A stretch of 64,000 nt of DNA, taken from assembly GCA_002104905.1 (NCBI GenBank), contig MCFE01000182.1, forward strand, positions 62,001-126,000, read 5' to 3'. Positions 37,001 through 47,411 of this stretch are shown here, piece after piece (positions within the stretch are counted from its first letter, which is position 1; every line of letters begins with the position of its first letter). Both the position numbers and the translations under genes were made by a program. This DNA comes from Basidiobolus meristosporus CBS 931.73. Taxonomy: Eukaryota > Basidiobolomycota > Basidiobolomycetes > Basidiobolales > Basidiobolaceae. The notes below the pieces were generated by a model. The model did no database searches. It was not told the origin of the DNA and worked only from the letters and a program-made list of their open reading frames with translations.

Positions 37001-38428
37001 GTCTTCATCAACGAAGCGGCGTTCCTGAAGATCTTTGTGAATCGGGCGAACGAGTGGGTGGAGAAAGCCAACTCTTTCTTGGGAAAGAAGCATCGTCGCG
37101 GGTCCACCCGACCGAACATCCCCTCCGAAGAACATGTGCGAGGCCTCTTCACCGAGGTTCTGAAGCTGAACTTTCATTCGCCCGAGATCCTGTCCCTGGA
37201 GCAGCTACTCCAAGTGATCGACACCTTCAAGGCCGAAGCGCATGCGGCACTCGCCGACCCCGGAATGACGATCGATCAGCTCAGGCAACTCTATCAGTCG
37301 GGCATCTCGGTTAATGTCCAAATGGAGGAGCTTCCAAAGCTAATGAATTGTATTCGGACGATGGAATGGAATGAACTGGCATCATGCGACAGCCCAACTG
37401 ATCTTTCCAAAGTGGAGCAGATGCTCCATATGGCCAGTGACTACGACATTGACGTTGACGACAGCTCTCTGAAGCGGCTGAAGCATCTGCAGGCCCGGGG
37501 ACAGCGCTGGAAACAATCAGCGGTGGCCATTCTAGACCAAGATATGATCACCTCCGCCGAGCTGGAGGCCTTGATTGAGTTGGCCCGGGAAAGCCCGCAT
37601 GTGCCGTCACTGTTGAGTCAAGCGGAGTCTCTTCTTTCCAAGGTGCAGGATTGGAGCGTCAGCGCTAGGGCACTGCTGGGCCGAGGGGAGAACCCGGATA
37701 TTCTGCAAAGACCCACGGTCGATGAGCTTCACCAAATGCTGGGCAGGCTGAAAGAGATCCCAAACAAGCCGGTCGAGGTGTATATCTTGGAGCATGAGCA
37801 AGAGCTCACTGATAAATGGTGCGCCGCCGTGAAAAAGGCCTTTCTCAAAGTCCAGACGCCGAAAGGTTGGGACGAGGTTCTGGAGGTGCTTCAGCAGAAT
37901 GTGTCCAAATGCTCGGCGGTCGAAAGCCAAGGGGAAGCCTATTGCCTTTGCCGGTCCGCCGATTCCGGTTTCATGATCGAGTGTGACAGTTGCCATGAAT
38001 GGTACCATGGCCATTGCGTGAAGCTCACTCGCAAGGATGCCAAATCCCAACGTAGCTACATCTGCCCGATATGCAACCCGGCGGTGGGGATCTCTCGGGT
38101 CTTCAAGCGCCCCACGCTGGAGGATCTGTACAAACTGATCCGTGAGAGCAGCCAATTCAAGTTCATCCCCCGGGAGCGAGAGATCCTTCTCTCCCTGACC
38201 GACGATGCCTCCTCGCTACGCTTGCAGATTCGCCGGTTCCTCGCCACATTGAACACCACCCCCTCGCCCAGCATCACCCAGATCCAGCATTACCTTCGGA
38301 AAGTCGAGGGAATGATGATCCACCTACCAGCGGAGACCGCTCAACTGCGGCAGATCCAATCCGCCTACGAGCTACCCATCAACCATGAGCTGGACAGCGC
38401 ATCTGAGGAGTCGGGGTATTCTTCGTGA
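34020..38428 (+). CDS. KDM5/Ecm5-like JmjC chromatin protein, predicted catalytically inactive
   Basis: Nine exons: 34020-34304, 34510-34710, 34789-35094, 35159-35265, 35325-35698, 35762-36218, 36290-36453, 36518-36719, 36800-38428; about 1240 aa. Domains in order: JmjN (PTFFPTAEEFLDPYEYI), ARID, PHD1 (about 302-346, CEICRKDQNEEALLLCDGC), JmjC (about 426-590), C5HC2 zinc finger (RCSHCKELNRLSTLSC), PLU-1-like helical region and PHD2 (about 1080-1124). This is KDM5 architecture (H3K4 demethylases; fungal Lid2, Jhd2, Ecm5, Msc1). The JmjC iron site expected as HxE reads WRYE: Arg (codon 35934-35936) replaces His, while Glu, the distal His (36198-36200) and the Lys in SKTWY remain. Exon 3 joins exon 4 only if one base is added in a C run at 35057-35062. 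After it a basic KKRKTKK tract resembles a nuclear localisation signal. Ecm5-like non-enzymatic scaffolding is a plausible role. Confidence 0.9.
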
Positions 38429-38926
38429 ATAGTATCTTCGTTGGTCTAACCAACTCGCGTACCTTTCCCCAAGTTTCTAGTGTAAATTATCGACTGAGAT
38501 TAGAGTATTATTTATTTCCCCCGTTCTCACCTCCACCACCACCACCACCACCACCACCCACACCCCCACTCGCGGGCCCCTACCTTCCCTAATTGTAACA
38601 TAACGTATCTACCCTCCTCCACATCCACCCTCACGAACGCCCCGAACCCATACAAAAGAAAGCAAATATAGAACAACTTCAATGGAAGTGGGATTTAATG
38701 GAGCCTAGGATATGATTAGCAAGATAGTAGCGGGCGATACGGCCGGCAGAGGACCTGAAGGGGCGGGGGCGGGGCAGGGCAGGGGAACAAAAACCATGTG
38801 TACAATGCAAAAAGTTAAGAAGTTGATGATACAATCCAACCGAGAAACAAAATAACATTCCAAATTGACGCAAATATATAAACAATACACCGGGTTGTGT
38901 CGTCGAGGGCTGGCTCATCCACTCAG
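38429..38926. other. Convergent 3' intergenic region with (CCA)n tract
   Basis: Lies between the 3' ends of the KDM5-like gene (+) and the 435-aa protein gene (-). A (CCA)9-like microsatellite sits at 38533-38559. No coding feature is supported; both 3' untranslated regions probably lie here. Confidence 0.5.
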
Positions 38927-40874
38927 TCAAACGCCATCCGGGTCCCCCAGGTCGCTTACATCCACCCCCACCGCAACGTTGTCCACGTGGTGGAGTTGCC
39001 CGTCGTGGCCCACCCCATCCACCGTTTGGTGAAGGATTTGGGTCTTGTACAGGCTTTCGTCTATGTCGTCGTGGTCGTCCACGCCCACACCTACGCCTAC
39101 TCCCACGTTCTGGCCCAACTGGAAATCTGACATGGCCTAGGAAATGGTCGATGTTAGTTAGGGACTTGGAGACGGGATTTCGGAATGGGACAAGACTCTT
39201 ACTACGGGGATGTCAACCGCGTCCAGGTGCGCAACAGTGAGGAAGAAGGTTTTCTCCAGCTTGTAAACTGTAGGGACGATGGTTAGTCAATCCTCAGGAA
39301 GGGACCGGGGGAGGCTGCACTTGCCTGTGTCACCATGGTAGTAATTGGCGATGGCGGTGATCTCGCAACTTTCCGCGTCGATCCCGGGCGTTCCGGTCAA
39401 GATGTTGTTCTCCCAGTAGAGCCAGTCAGGAAGCCAGGGGGAGTGGAACACCACTTTGGGCGCTGGAAGGAACCACTTCGTTAGTCATCTCAGTTCGGCC
39501 ACCCGTCTAGAAACCGACCACTTACATCTCATCTGCGGGTCCCACACCCTAGGACTCCACATATATTTGAGCCCGATGTAGGCAACCTTGGGCGGAATCC
39601 CGGCGATCTTCCGGGTGAACTCCCGGAAGATCCACCCACCAGTGGGGATCTTCTTGGCCTCGATATTCCACACGTGGTTCCCCTTGGATTTCGCCTTTTT
39701 CCCATCCTCGTTGAACCTGCTGATGTATCTATATAGCACCTTCGGTTACTACGCTAGGCCGCGTTGGAGACATGTGGTCGAGAAAAGGGTCACCTTTGAT
39801 TCCAGAGATAGATCTTCACCTTCCTCAACGGCAGGATGTCCTCGGTGAAGCCTTGACGCACCAGCTCCTCGTGAAAGGCGTTGGTGAATGCCTGGATACG
39901 GAACTTGAACGGTCGGAAATCCGGAGACTCGTCCAGCTTCTGCATCTTCTTGGCCATGAGGGTTTGGTGACTGGAAACGGGAAGGGTTAGTGCGCCGCCA
40001 GATGGGGTCGAGGAAGGGCTGACTTACATCTGCTCCCCTTTCGAATCCGCCGCGTTCACTAGAGAATCCGCCCAATGGTTAGGTTGTCTAGTCCACCGAT
40101 CCACCAGCACTTGAATGTAACTTACGATTGGAACAAACCCCTTGAAGGAAATTGAAGAATATCTCGTCTAGCCGCTGCACAAGCTCAGGCTCGAGTGGGG
40201 CGTGTGTATGGGTGCGAGGTTGTGGTGGAATGACTATCGGTCCGCCGGTCAATCCTTCGGGCTGGGGTTACGTTAGAAGCAAGTGGTGGCGGGAGAGGAG
40301 TGTCCGCCTCATACCTGGTAGATGGCAGTCTGTATTGTGGGGGAGTCGTCCGCAGTGGTCTTCAGGGCCTTCCTGGATTTCTCCGGTTTGTTGTATGTAC
40401 GCTGAGCAAGGGAGGTGAGTAAGGGCAGGAATGACGGGCGCGGGAGGGGGACGGGACGGGGAATACCTTGGGAGACTTCAGAAGAGCGTTGGGTGAGTGG
40501 ATGGCCGTGGCCATGGAAGCCGGTATCTGCTGGGGTAACGAGATTTCGTAGAGAAGGGAAATGGCATTCTGAAAGGGAAGCGGGTTAGCACCGTTCGGAG
40601 AGGGGGTGAGCTTCGGAGGACCCATACTAAGGAAGCGTATTTGGCTTTGAAATCCTTTAGCACCTCGATGGTCTTGGTGATTTCGTTCAGACGGTAGAAC
40701 GACTCGGCCTCGAAGCCGCGCTCGAAATGGTCCTTGGCCTCTTGTGCATTCAGTAGGATACTAGAAAGAGATAGCAAGTGGTTTGAGTTGGGACCGGTCA
40801 CGGGAAGGGAGCGAAAGAGAGAAGGTGGGCAGTGGCTGGGAAGAATACCTATCAAATAGCTGGGTAAGCTTCAT
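38927..40874 (-). CDS. Conserved-looking protein of unknown function, 435 aa, 11 exons
   Basis: Exons (5' to 3'): 40874-40849, 40760-40628, 40568-40467, 40401-40315, 40261-40126, 40058-40028, 39970-39794, 39728-39526, 39462-39325, 39267-39203, 39136-38927. All phases join, giving 435 aa. The start MKLTQLFD leads into a helical region (AKDHFERGFEAESFYRLNEI). The centre is dense in Trp and looks folded: KVKIYLWNQ, SRFNEDGKKAKSKGNHVWNI, IPTGGWIFREF, GLKYMWSPRVWDPQM, SPWLPDWLYWENNILTG, CEITAIANYYHGD. The C-terminus is acidic and low in complexity (GVGVGVGVDDHDD). The intron after exon 9 begins GCAAGT, a GC-AG intron. No signal peptide or membrane segment is seen. I do not recognise a named family; the many short exons and the conserved-looking core argue for a real gene. 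Confidence 0.85.
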
Positions 40875-41465
40875 ATCCGGAATATAATAGGAGTGGCGGA
40901 TAGTACAAAACGGAGGGGGATATTTAGCTTTGGGGTGTATTTGACAGGACTTTGGTTTATTGAGGCTTTGGATGGAAAAATAGGGTAAGTAGCAAGAACC
41001 TTCTAAATAAGAAAGGGTGAAGAAAAGAGGTTAGCAGACACCCCATACCCACGGACATCCAAAAAAATCTCCATGATTTTCCGGGGGTTTTTTCCGGATT
41101 GTGAACCACCCATGTCTCACGCGTGCAACACTCGAATAACGCGACGTTTTGGCTCTGGCTGATTCAGATCTCCCTGATCAATCAACCCCCACCCTCGAGA
41201 AACACACCTAATTATGCCATGACGTGATTGCGCAGATATGTTTGTTACTTGAGGCATGTGGGCAACGCTGGTCATGACATGCCTTATGCCTACAGTTCAA
41301 GGTGGGGATCAGGAAGAATGCTCGCCAAGAATGGGAAAATGAAAATACCAACAATGCGAATTTTGGTTATTAAACATTAAAGTATATTAGAGGTGCCATA
41401 CACAGATATACAACTAAAGTGGCAAACGCGGTTGATTCCGACAAAACAAGATACCCCCAACGGGT
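40875..41465. other. Intergenic region between two minus-strand genes
   Basis: Contains the promoter region of the 435-aa protein gene and the 3' flank of the bHLH gene. No open frame of note. Confidence 0.4.
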
Positions 41466-42195
41466 TTATTCCTTGCGCGCCTTCTTCTTCGAGGGCGACA
41501 GTTCCTCCAGCTGCGCGCGTAGCTGCTCGTTCTCAGCCTTGAGGATCTCCACTTGGTTGCTCAACTCGTTGATCGCCTGATCGGTCAGTAGCTTCTCCAG
41601 CGTCCACTTCTCGATGTTGGTGGATTCGTTGTCCTTCAGCTGCTGGATGTATTGCACGGCCCGACTTAGGATGCTCCCCTTATTCTTCTCGCACCCGGGG
41701 ACCAACTTGGCTATCTCGTTGATCCCTTCGTTGATGGTTTCTCTGCGCCTGCGTTCTACCTCTTTGTGACTTTCGCGACGAAGTCGATGCCATTCGTCAC
41801 TACCAACCGGTGGCTTTTGTTTCGGCAGTTCCCCGGAGCTAAAGGGATAGTGCAGTTAGCGATCTATGAACGTCCTTGGTTATCACCAGCCAACTGTCAT
41901 CCTACTTGGAATCCATCCTCTCTTTTGAGCCGGACTCGGTTGCTGTCAGCAGTGATTCATGAGCCAATGCCTGGTGTGAAACTGCTTGCTGAGAAAGCTC
42001 ATCAGCCCAATGCTGCTGTGTGATGAGTTGGTTCTGCAGGTGGTTGTGGGATGTCTGTGAAACCTCCTTAAGATGATGCTGGATGGACGGTGGAAAGCAC
42101 AGAGAAAAGGGTTAAAAGACAACGTTCTGGCAAGGCCGGAAAGGGAAAAGCTAAATGGGAAGTACCAATTCGAGAGTAGCACCGTTGCTTGACAT
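41466..42195 (-). CDS. bHLH-leucine zipper transcription factor (Cbf1/USF-like)
   Basis: Exons 42195-42166, 42078-41906 and 41838-41466 join in phase to give 191 aa. The N-terminal half is Gln/His-rich. The basic region HKEVERRRRETINEGI has the His-Glu-Arg pattern that contacts CACGTG E-boxes in Cbf1, USF and Myc-type proteins. Helix 1, a loop with KNKGSIL, and helix 2 (LSRAVQYIQQLK) follow. It runs into a zipper-like coiled coil (NELSNQVEILKAENEQLRAQLEEL). A basic C-terminus (SPSKKKARKE) may aid nuclear import. In fungi Cbf1-type factors act at centromeres and in sulphur, phosphate or respiratory regulation; the target genes here are unknown. It is divergently arranged from the Kre9-like gene, 488 bp away. 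Confidence 0.9.
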
Positions 42196-42683
42196 GGGAA
42201 GGCGTGTATAAATTATTTACCAAATAAGAAACGCGTGTTGTTGTTGGTGGAATGGAAACGTGATATCTCTGGTCACAGGACTTGGGACAACGGGAGTAGA
42301 GCGAAGGTCAGGCTTACCTTATTTTGATCGATTTATTTCAATTTGACCCACTTTGTGACTACTGAGGTTTTCTTCATGCAAATCGCAGAGGGGTCGCAAT
42401 GGGCGGGCGGAGAAACAGGATGATTTGGAGCAATCGGACACCCCAATCATCTGGCAGCGTTGCCCAGTGAAACGCGCAACCCTAACCCCGGGACTGAAAC
42501 ACCGCGGTGGTTCCACCCAATCCATAAGATGCCAATTAATCAAACCGAAACCACGACACTGTCTGGCTCAGGAAAACCTGTCACTGACCTCAAACACTCA
42601 TCTATTAAAAGAGACCGAGTGGATCTTGCAACCAGGAGACTGAGTGGATCTTGCAACCAGGTGCGGACCAACTCCCTTGACGA
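42196..42683. promoter_or_regulatory. Divergent promoter region of bHLH and Kre9-like genes
   Basis: This 488-bp stretch lies between two outward-facing start codons. It includes an almost perfect 25-bp tandem duplication at 42611-42660. No CACGTG E-box was noticed. Confidence 0.4.
42611..42660. repeat. 25-bp direct repeat, two units
   Basis: GAGAC(C/T)GAGTGGATCTTGCAACCAG occurs twice head to tail, differing at one base, about 25 bp before the Kre9-like start codon. Confidence 0.85.
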
Positions 42684-43243
42684 ATGCTTTTACTGACGAG
42701 CTGGATCTGGCTGGTTGGGCTGATGTTGACTCACGCCCTGGTGGAGATTGTGATCACTCGACCCACAAATGAAACCCTGACCGCAAGCACGCTGAACCTC
42801 ATCACATGGTAGATCCTTTCGGTCAGTTGTCTCGAGAATCCGCATCGTAACCTTGCCTGTTCTGTAGGAGAGTGTCTGGGTCGACGACCAGTGATGAGGT
42901 CAGGAGTCTGGGAGAAACCCATTTTAACCTGGTTAGGAAGGACGAGGATGACAAGCCTCACAAAATCCTGAGCATCGGCGGGGTGACCGATCTCTACTCA
43001 AGGCAGTACAAATGGTTCGTTCCGCCCGACCTCGATCTCGACAGCAAGTATGCAATCCAGGGAGTCCTGGACGATCACGACGGGCACACCGAGGTGTTCT
43101 CCCCCTATTTCTCCATCCGTCCCCTGGGATCGAACGCAACCAGGCCTGCCACCACATCCGCCAACTCCATTAGCCATGCGACACTACTGTTGCCTGGGGC
43201 CGTAGTCAACGCAATGGCGGTTGCCTGTTGGCTGTTTGCGTAG
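42684..43243 (+). CDS. Small GPI-anchored Kre9/Knh1-like wall protein
   Basis: Exons 42684-42808 and 42868-43243 encode 166 aa. An N-terminal signal peptide (MLLLTSWIWLVGLMLTHALV) is followed by an Ig-like domain in the pattern of the fungal Ser-Thr-rich GPI-anchored family: ITRPTNETLTASTLNLITW, then SRQYKWFVPPDLDLDSKYAIQ and FSPYFSI. A short Ser/Thr-rich stretch (NATRPATTSANSISHAT) and a C-terminal hydrophobic tail (LLLPGAVVNAMAVACWLFA) fit GPI attachment. Family members are associated with beta-1,6-glucan and wall assembly, but function here is inferred only. It is a substrate type for the GPI transamidase whose PIG-T subunit is encoded at 48.6 kb; that proximity is probably chance. Confidence 0.8.
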
Positions 43244-43392
43244 ACGCACTTGAATACATACCAGCAATCCCATGGGCTTACTTGTTTATTTATGGCAACA
43301 ATAAATCCCTCGTCCGAATCGATGAATTAGTTTACAATGGGCGTACATGGCTATTTACACGTGGAGCTAGAGTACAATTAGGCTGGGTTGGT

Positions 43393-44568
43393 TTAGCGGC
43401 AGCTGATCTCTTGGGGGTGGTATGGCGGAGGGCAGAGCTCAGGGTCAGGAGTTGCGTACATTGGTGGCGAGCTTGAAAGCTCATGCTGTGCGTGGGATTG
43501 TACGACAAACGGGATGTCAATGTAGAAATACCAGCGTTTCTGGAAGGTGTCCATCAGCCTAACTTTGGCTACTATTGCATGTGAAATTGTGATGATGTCG
43601 GAGCTGCAGTCGCAATGGGTGCTCTTCGGCGTGGTTATGGTGGCTTGGAGCTCCATTTTTTCGCTATGCGACTTGAAGCCCAAGGCTTTCCGACTGATCT
43701 TCTCGCTGTCACAGATTGGCTGGTTGCGCGGGCCCACGTAATTGGCGAGCTCGACAACACTCAGGTTGATCTCGGTAATGCGAAACTCCTTGCTCTTGGA
43801 GAAAAATTTGAAGTTCACTGGGATGGTCTCGCCTGGAGTGTATCTCCCTTTTTCCAGCGACATGTTGTAAAACAAGGACTTGGCCCAAATGCCAAGGCTG
43901 TTAGTGACGCATCTTTCATCCGCCTTCGGGGAGAGTGCTCTCTGGATCCGAAGTGTGCGGCGACCTTTGATGTTCCAAAGTAGTGGTCTTTCAATCACCG
44001 CGGTCAGTTTGTAAGATACACGGCAATTCGGGACATCCGCGGAGTCCGGGAGGTCTCCTTTGAGCGCAAATTCGAACGGAAACTGATGAGTCTTTACATC
44101 AAGGAGGGGCTCGTTGTCGCTGGGCTTCCACAGAACCCAAGATTGGTTCACGGTGGTTATCTTCTCCCAGATTTCTGCGACATGCAAGTTAGCGAGTGCG
44201 GGACTTGAAATCGATTCCAAAATAGAGGATGCAGTACCTTTGATTTTATGATTCTCCACCTTTCCTTCCAGCTGCAGGGTTACGCACTTGGCATTCAAAG
44301 GCTTGGTAGGCGTAAACGTCACGAAGCCACTCACGATCTTCCCCACGGATTCATCAGGAGTCCCATGCAAGACCACCGGATCCTCGACCAAGTGGATGCA
44401 CACCGTGCTGTTGTACATTATATAAGAGTAGGCGGGGCGGAAGTTGAGGGTCCGTTGCGCGCATTGGTGTTTATATAGCGGAGAGCAATGCCCCGAATAG
44501 CAAATCCCCATTGATGACCCAGCTTTTGGCTCATCGAATTCCACAGCAGGACAAATTAAGAGATTCAT
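43393..44568 (-). CDS. Alpha-arrestin (ART-like) with PPxY motif
   Basis: The frame is open from 44568 to 43393, but 44237-44175 (63 bp, GTACTG...GCAG) looks like an in-frame intron that interrupts a conserved strand. Splicing gives about 370 aa, retaining it 391. The arrestin N domain is visible (SGFVTFTPTKPLNAKCVTLQLEGK, HQFPFEFALKGDLPDS, CRVSYKLTAVIERP). The arrestin C domain follows (YTPGETIPVNFKF, VAKVRLMDTFQKRWYFYIDIPFVV). Near the C-terminus PPPYHP supplies a PPxY motif, which in ARTs recruits Rsp5/Nedd4-type ubiquitin ligase to drive endocytosis of plasma-membrane transporters. It is tandem with COQ3, 270 bp upstream on the same strand. An alternative downstream Met start (MGICYSGH) is possible. 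Confidence 0.85.
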   Translation of the reverse strand: MNLLICPAVEFDEPKAGSSMGICYSGHCSPLYKHQCAQRTLNFRPAYSYIMYNSTVCIHLVEDPVVLHGTPDESVGKIVSGFVTFTPTKPLNAKCVTLQLEGKVENHKIKGTASSILESISSPALANLHVAEIWEKITTVNQSWVLWKPSDNEPLLDVKTHQFPFEFALKGDLPDSADVPNCRVSYKLTAVIERPLLWNIKGRRTLRIQRALSPKADERCVTNSLGIWAKSLFYNMSLEKGRYTPGETIPVNFKFFSKSKEFRITEINLSVVELANYVGPRNQPICDSEKISRKALGFKSHSEKMELQATITTPKSTHCDCSSDIITISHAIVAKVRLMDTFQKRWYFYIDIPFVVQSHAQHELSSSPPMYATPDPELCPPPYHPQEISCR

Positions 44569-44838
44569 TCAGCTTGAAAAACTAGTATATTTTTGGACAC
44601 CAATCACTCCCTATTTTGGGCCGCAAGGTCCCATCCAATTCGTGGATTCTGACCATCGCATTTATCCTAGTTTAGCAGGAGGGAGTTGTCAGCAACAATG
44701 CTCTCCTTAGACCTTAGATGCTGGACTGGTATCTGTTGCCGTTCCCGTTCCGTTCCGTTTCCGTAGTTTGTAAATTATGTGCATCATTCGTATTTAGACT
44801 ATGGATGCCAATGTGGTTTATTTGGAAATATGCGGTAA

Positions 44839-46011
44839 TTAATGTTTCTTGGCGGCCAGCAAATAGTTGACTTCGGTGCTGAAGGGCGTCCCCTTACTTA
44901 GCAGCTCCCAGTTTCTCCTCAACGGGTTGAACCAGATCCCGGTGACATCAGCGACGGTACAGCCGGATTCCTGGACAGCTTGTTGCAGCTCGCTTGGTCG
45001 AATGTACTTCTTGATATCGTGGGTGCCGGGTGGTACAAACTTGAGCACTTGTTCAGCTGCAAAGATGGTTAATGCATAAGCCAAAGGGGTGCGGTTCATG
45101 GTCGATAGGACCAGCATGCCATTGGGCTAGAGGGGGGGGGGGTGTTAGTAAACGACAACCTCTTTGACTATCTTGTCTGCTGAGTACCTTCAACAAATCA
45201 ACACAGCTTTGAAGAAATTGCTTGGGGTCGTTCACGTGCTCAAGCACCTCCATGGAGCACACCACATCGAATTGCTCGCCATCCTCCACCATTTGTTCTG
45301 GATTACAACGTGTCAATGACTCGCCATATATGCACAAGAGCCGGGATGCTACATACCAACGGTGTATTCTCGGTATTGAATAGCCCCGGGTCCGCTGAGT
45401 AACGCCGGGTCCTTTTTCGCGTGAAGCTTGGCGATTTCGATGTTGGATTTCGCGGCATCCAGGCCTGTAACGTCACCACCAAGTCGTGCCAGGGACTAGA
45501 ATCAACAAGCTTTAGCAACCATGAAGCACCCTGACACATGCACTGGCCCCAGCGATCCTCAGCCCTACCTCAGTCAGTAAACCGCCTCCACAGCCTGCGT
45601 CCAGCATGCGAAGACCCTTGAAAGGGAAGGCAACATCTCTATTCTCATTAAGGATCCCGCTCTCGATACAATTTCGGATGTATTCGACTCGTGGTGGGTT
45701 CATAAGGTGTAACATTTGGCATTCCCCTACAGGATCCCACCAAGACTCGCTCATGGCGCTGAATTTGCGAATTTCATCCTCATTGACGGTGCTTCGTTGA
45801 ATGTCCTGGAACGCTTTAGGATTGGTTTCCGAGGAGAGGGGTGTGGTGGCAGTTGAGAAGCGTTTGGGAAGAATGCTACTGAAGTAACAAGAGAGCTCTA
45901 GTTAAGCCACACACTCCAAAGAAAACTGGCAGTTTACCTAGTTCTACACAGCGTGCTCGGCGAAAAGAGTCGAGCAGTAAGAGGTAGTCGTACACTGCAA
46001 AGCCGGTTCAT
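44839..46011 (-). CDS. COQ3: Ubiquinone biosynthesis O-methyltransferase, mitochondrial
   Basis: Exons 46011-45938, 45878-45569, 45495-45357, 45297-45188 and 45126-44839 join in phase to give 306 aa. The N-terminus (MNRLCSVRLPLTARLFSPST) is Arg/Ser-rich and lacks acids, fitting mitochondrial import. The family signature SAMSESWWDPVGECQMLHLMN is followed by SAM-binding motif I (LDAGCGGGLL, about 117-126), DVTGLDAA, and the motif FDVVCSMEVLEHV, then LSTMNRT. Coq3 does both O-methylations of coenzyme Q synthesis as part of the matrix CoQ complex. The order and spacing of motifs match Coq3/UbiG closely. It is divergent from RPB4 across 366 bp. Confidence 0.95.
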
Positions 46012-46377
46012 ACTCGATTGTTGGTCACTCCGTGGTGGGTGAGAAAAGGGAGCAGACGAATATAGCCACCATTTCGCAGTCTAGTTCCAACATAGCATCA
46101 TCGCAATGACAAATTTTTTGTTCACCCACCTGGAGCAGTCTTAAGGTCCACGTAAATCTCGGTCGCCATTCTCAGTTGGATGGAGCACCATTGGTGTGAA
46201 TCCAAAATTAAAAATTCCTTCCGATTTGAAATCTGACCTGCTTCCATTAAATCCGGTTTTTTTGGCGAATGTCGAGGTTTTGCCTGTTGCCTTCCTCTAC
46301 GTGTATTCTGTTCAGAGTGCACCCAAAAGCATCTGAATTACCCAAGAGGATTGTTCCCAGTCTAGTCAATACTGAGT
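46012..46377. promoter_or_regulatory. Shared divergent promoter of COQ3 and RPB4
   Basis: 366 bp separate the two start codons. No long frame is present. Expression signals for both genes must fit here, but I could not define a TATA box with confidence. Confidence 0.4.
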
Positions 46378-47140
46378 ATGAGCGCGTCAGCAAAGAAGTT
46401 GCGTAGGGGTCAGGTGGAGGAGGAAGATGCTTCCCAGTTAAAACTTGGCGAAGGTGCGTTCGTGAATACTCATAAATAGATCTTCGAGCGACAACAGATC
46501 CATCTGGCTCTTGACCTTTGCAAGGACCCGGCCAAATAGCCAGTTTACTGATCCCTCTCTTCAATAGAGTTTCAAAATGCACAATGTTTGTTTATCTCCG
46601 AGGTTAAGATTCTATTAGAGGCTCAAAGAGATGCCAAGGTCGATGAAGTTGGGGAAAAATCGCTGACTAGGTTGGTTGCTCAGAACACAGCGCTTTCGGT
46701 GGCGTTTTCTTTTGAATCCAGCACTCAACCAGCCAAACCTCTTGTTTGCTATTTCAGTGTTTTTCAAAAAACCATGAACTACGTCCAGCAGTTTAGCAGA
46801 TTCACCAATCGGGATACAGTGCGTGAAGTTCGACAGTAAGCGGCACTCTTCGGCTTTGCAAGTTGCTGTCGATCTCCTTGGCTAATAGAGTTTCGTCTCC
46901 AGGTTACTTTCCAAGCAACAACTCGAGCAATTTGAAATGGCTCAAATCGCCAATCTTGTTTGCGAAGATTCTGACGAAGCCAAGGCTTTGGTCCCAAGGT
47001 AAACACCAAGCTCAATCCATGGGGTCAAAGCGAACCTAGGCTAACTTCAGTTCCATCGCAGCTTAACCGCACGAAAAGACGATGACGGCCTTCAGGCACT
47101 TCTGAACGAGATGTTGACATTGAAAAAGTTCCAAAGCTAA
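46378..47140 (+). CDS. RPB4: RNA polymerase II subunit Rpb4
   Basis: Exons 46378-46453, 46568-46670, 46758-46835, 46903-46998 and 47062-47140 give 143 aa. Residues match the Rpb4 pattern: QLKLGEEFQNAQCLFISEVK, then NYVQQFSRFTNRDTVREVRQ and LEQFEMAQIANLV, ending in AKALVPSLTARKDDDGLQAL. Rpb4 pairs with Rpb7 to form the stalk of RNA polymerase II, with roles in initiation, mRNA export and decay. Its length is close to animal Rpb4 (about 140 aa) and shorter than the yeast protein, which has an insertion. It converges with the derlin-like gene. Confidence 0.93.
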
Positions 47141-47411
47141 ACCAGGGCTGGTGGAAATCACAAATACACATCGAGTTCGCTTTCTCTTGCCAGGATTCAC
47201 AGCAGTTGGAAGAAAATATCCCCGACATTTTTATTGTATAGCTTTTTTAACCGTAACTCTTACTTCTGTCACTTGTCCTAGTTCTTAGCTATGTTTAGTT
47301 CAATCTTTCATTTACTCGATAAATATTCCCTTCCAGGAACACCAGTTCACTTCTTATGCACATGCACATCTGGCTAGTACCGTTGCTTTATTGTCTCTTT
47401 ATCTCGATGGG

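Noticed and set aside
37607-38155. 182-codon minus-strand frame
   Set aside because: Antisense to the PLU-1/PHD2 exon of the KDM5-like gene; no recognisable protein features.
38533-38559. (CCA)n tract as a possible regulatory or coding repeat
   Set aside because: A simple microsatellite in a 3' intergenic region; nothing ties it to function.
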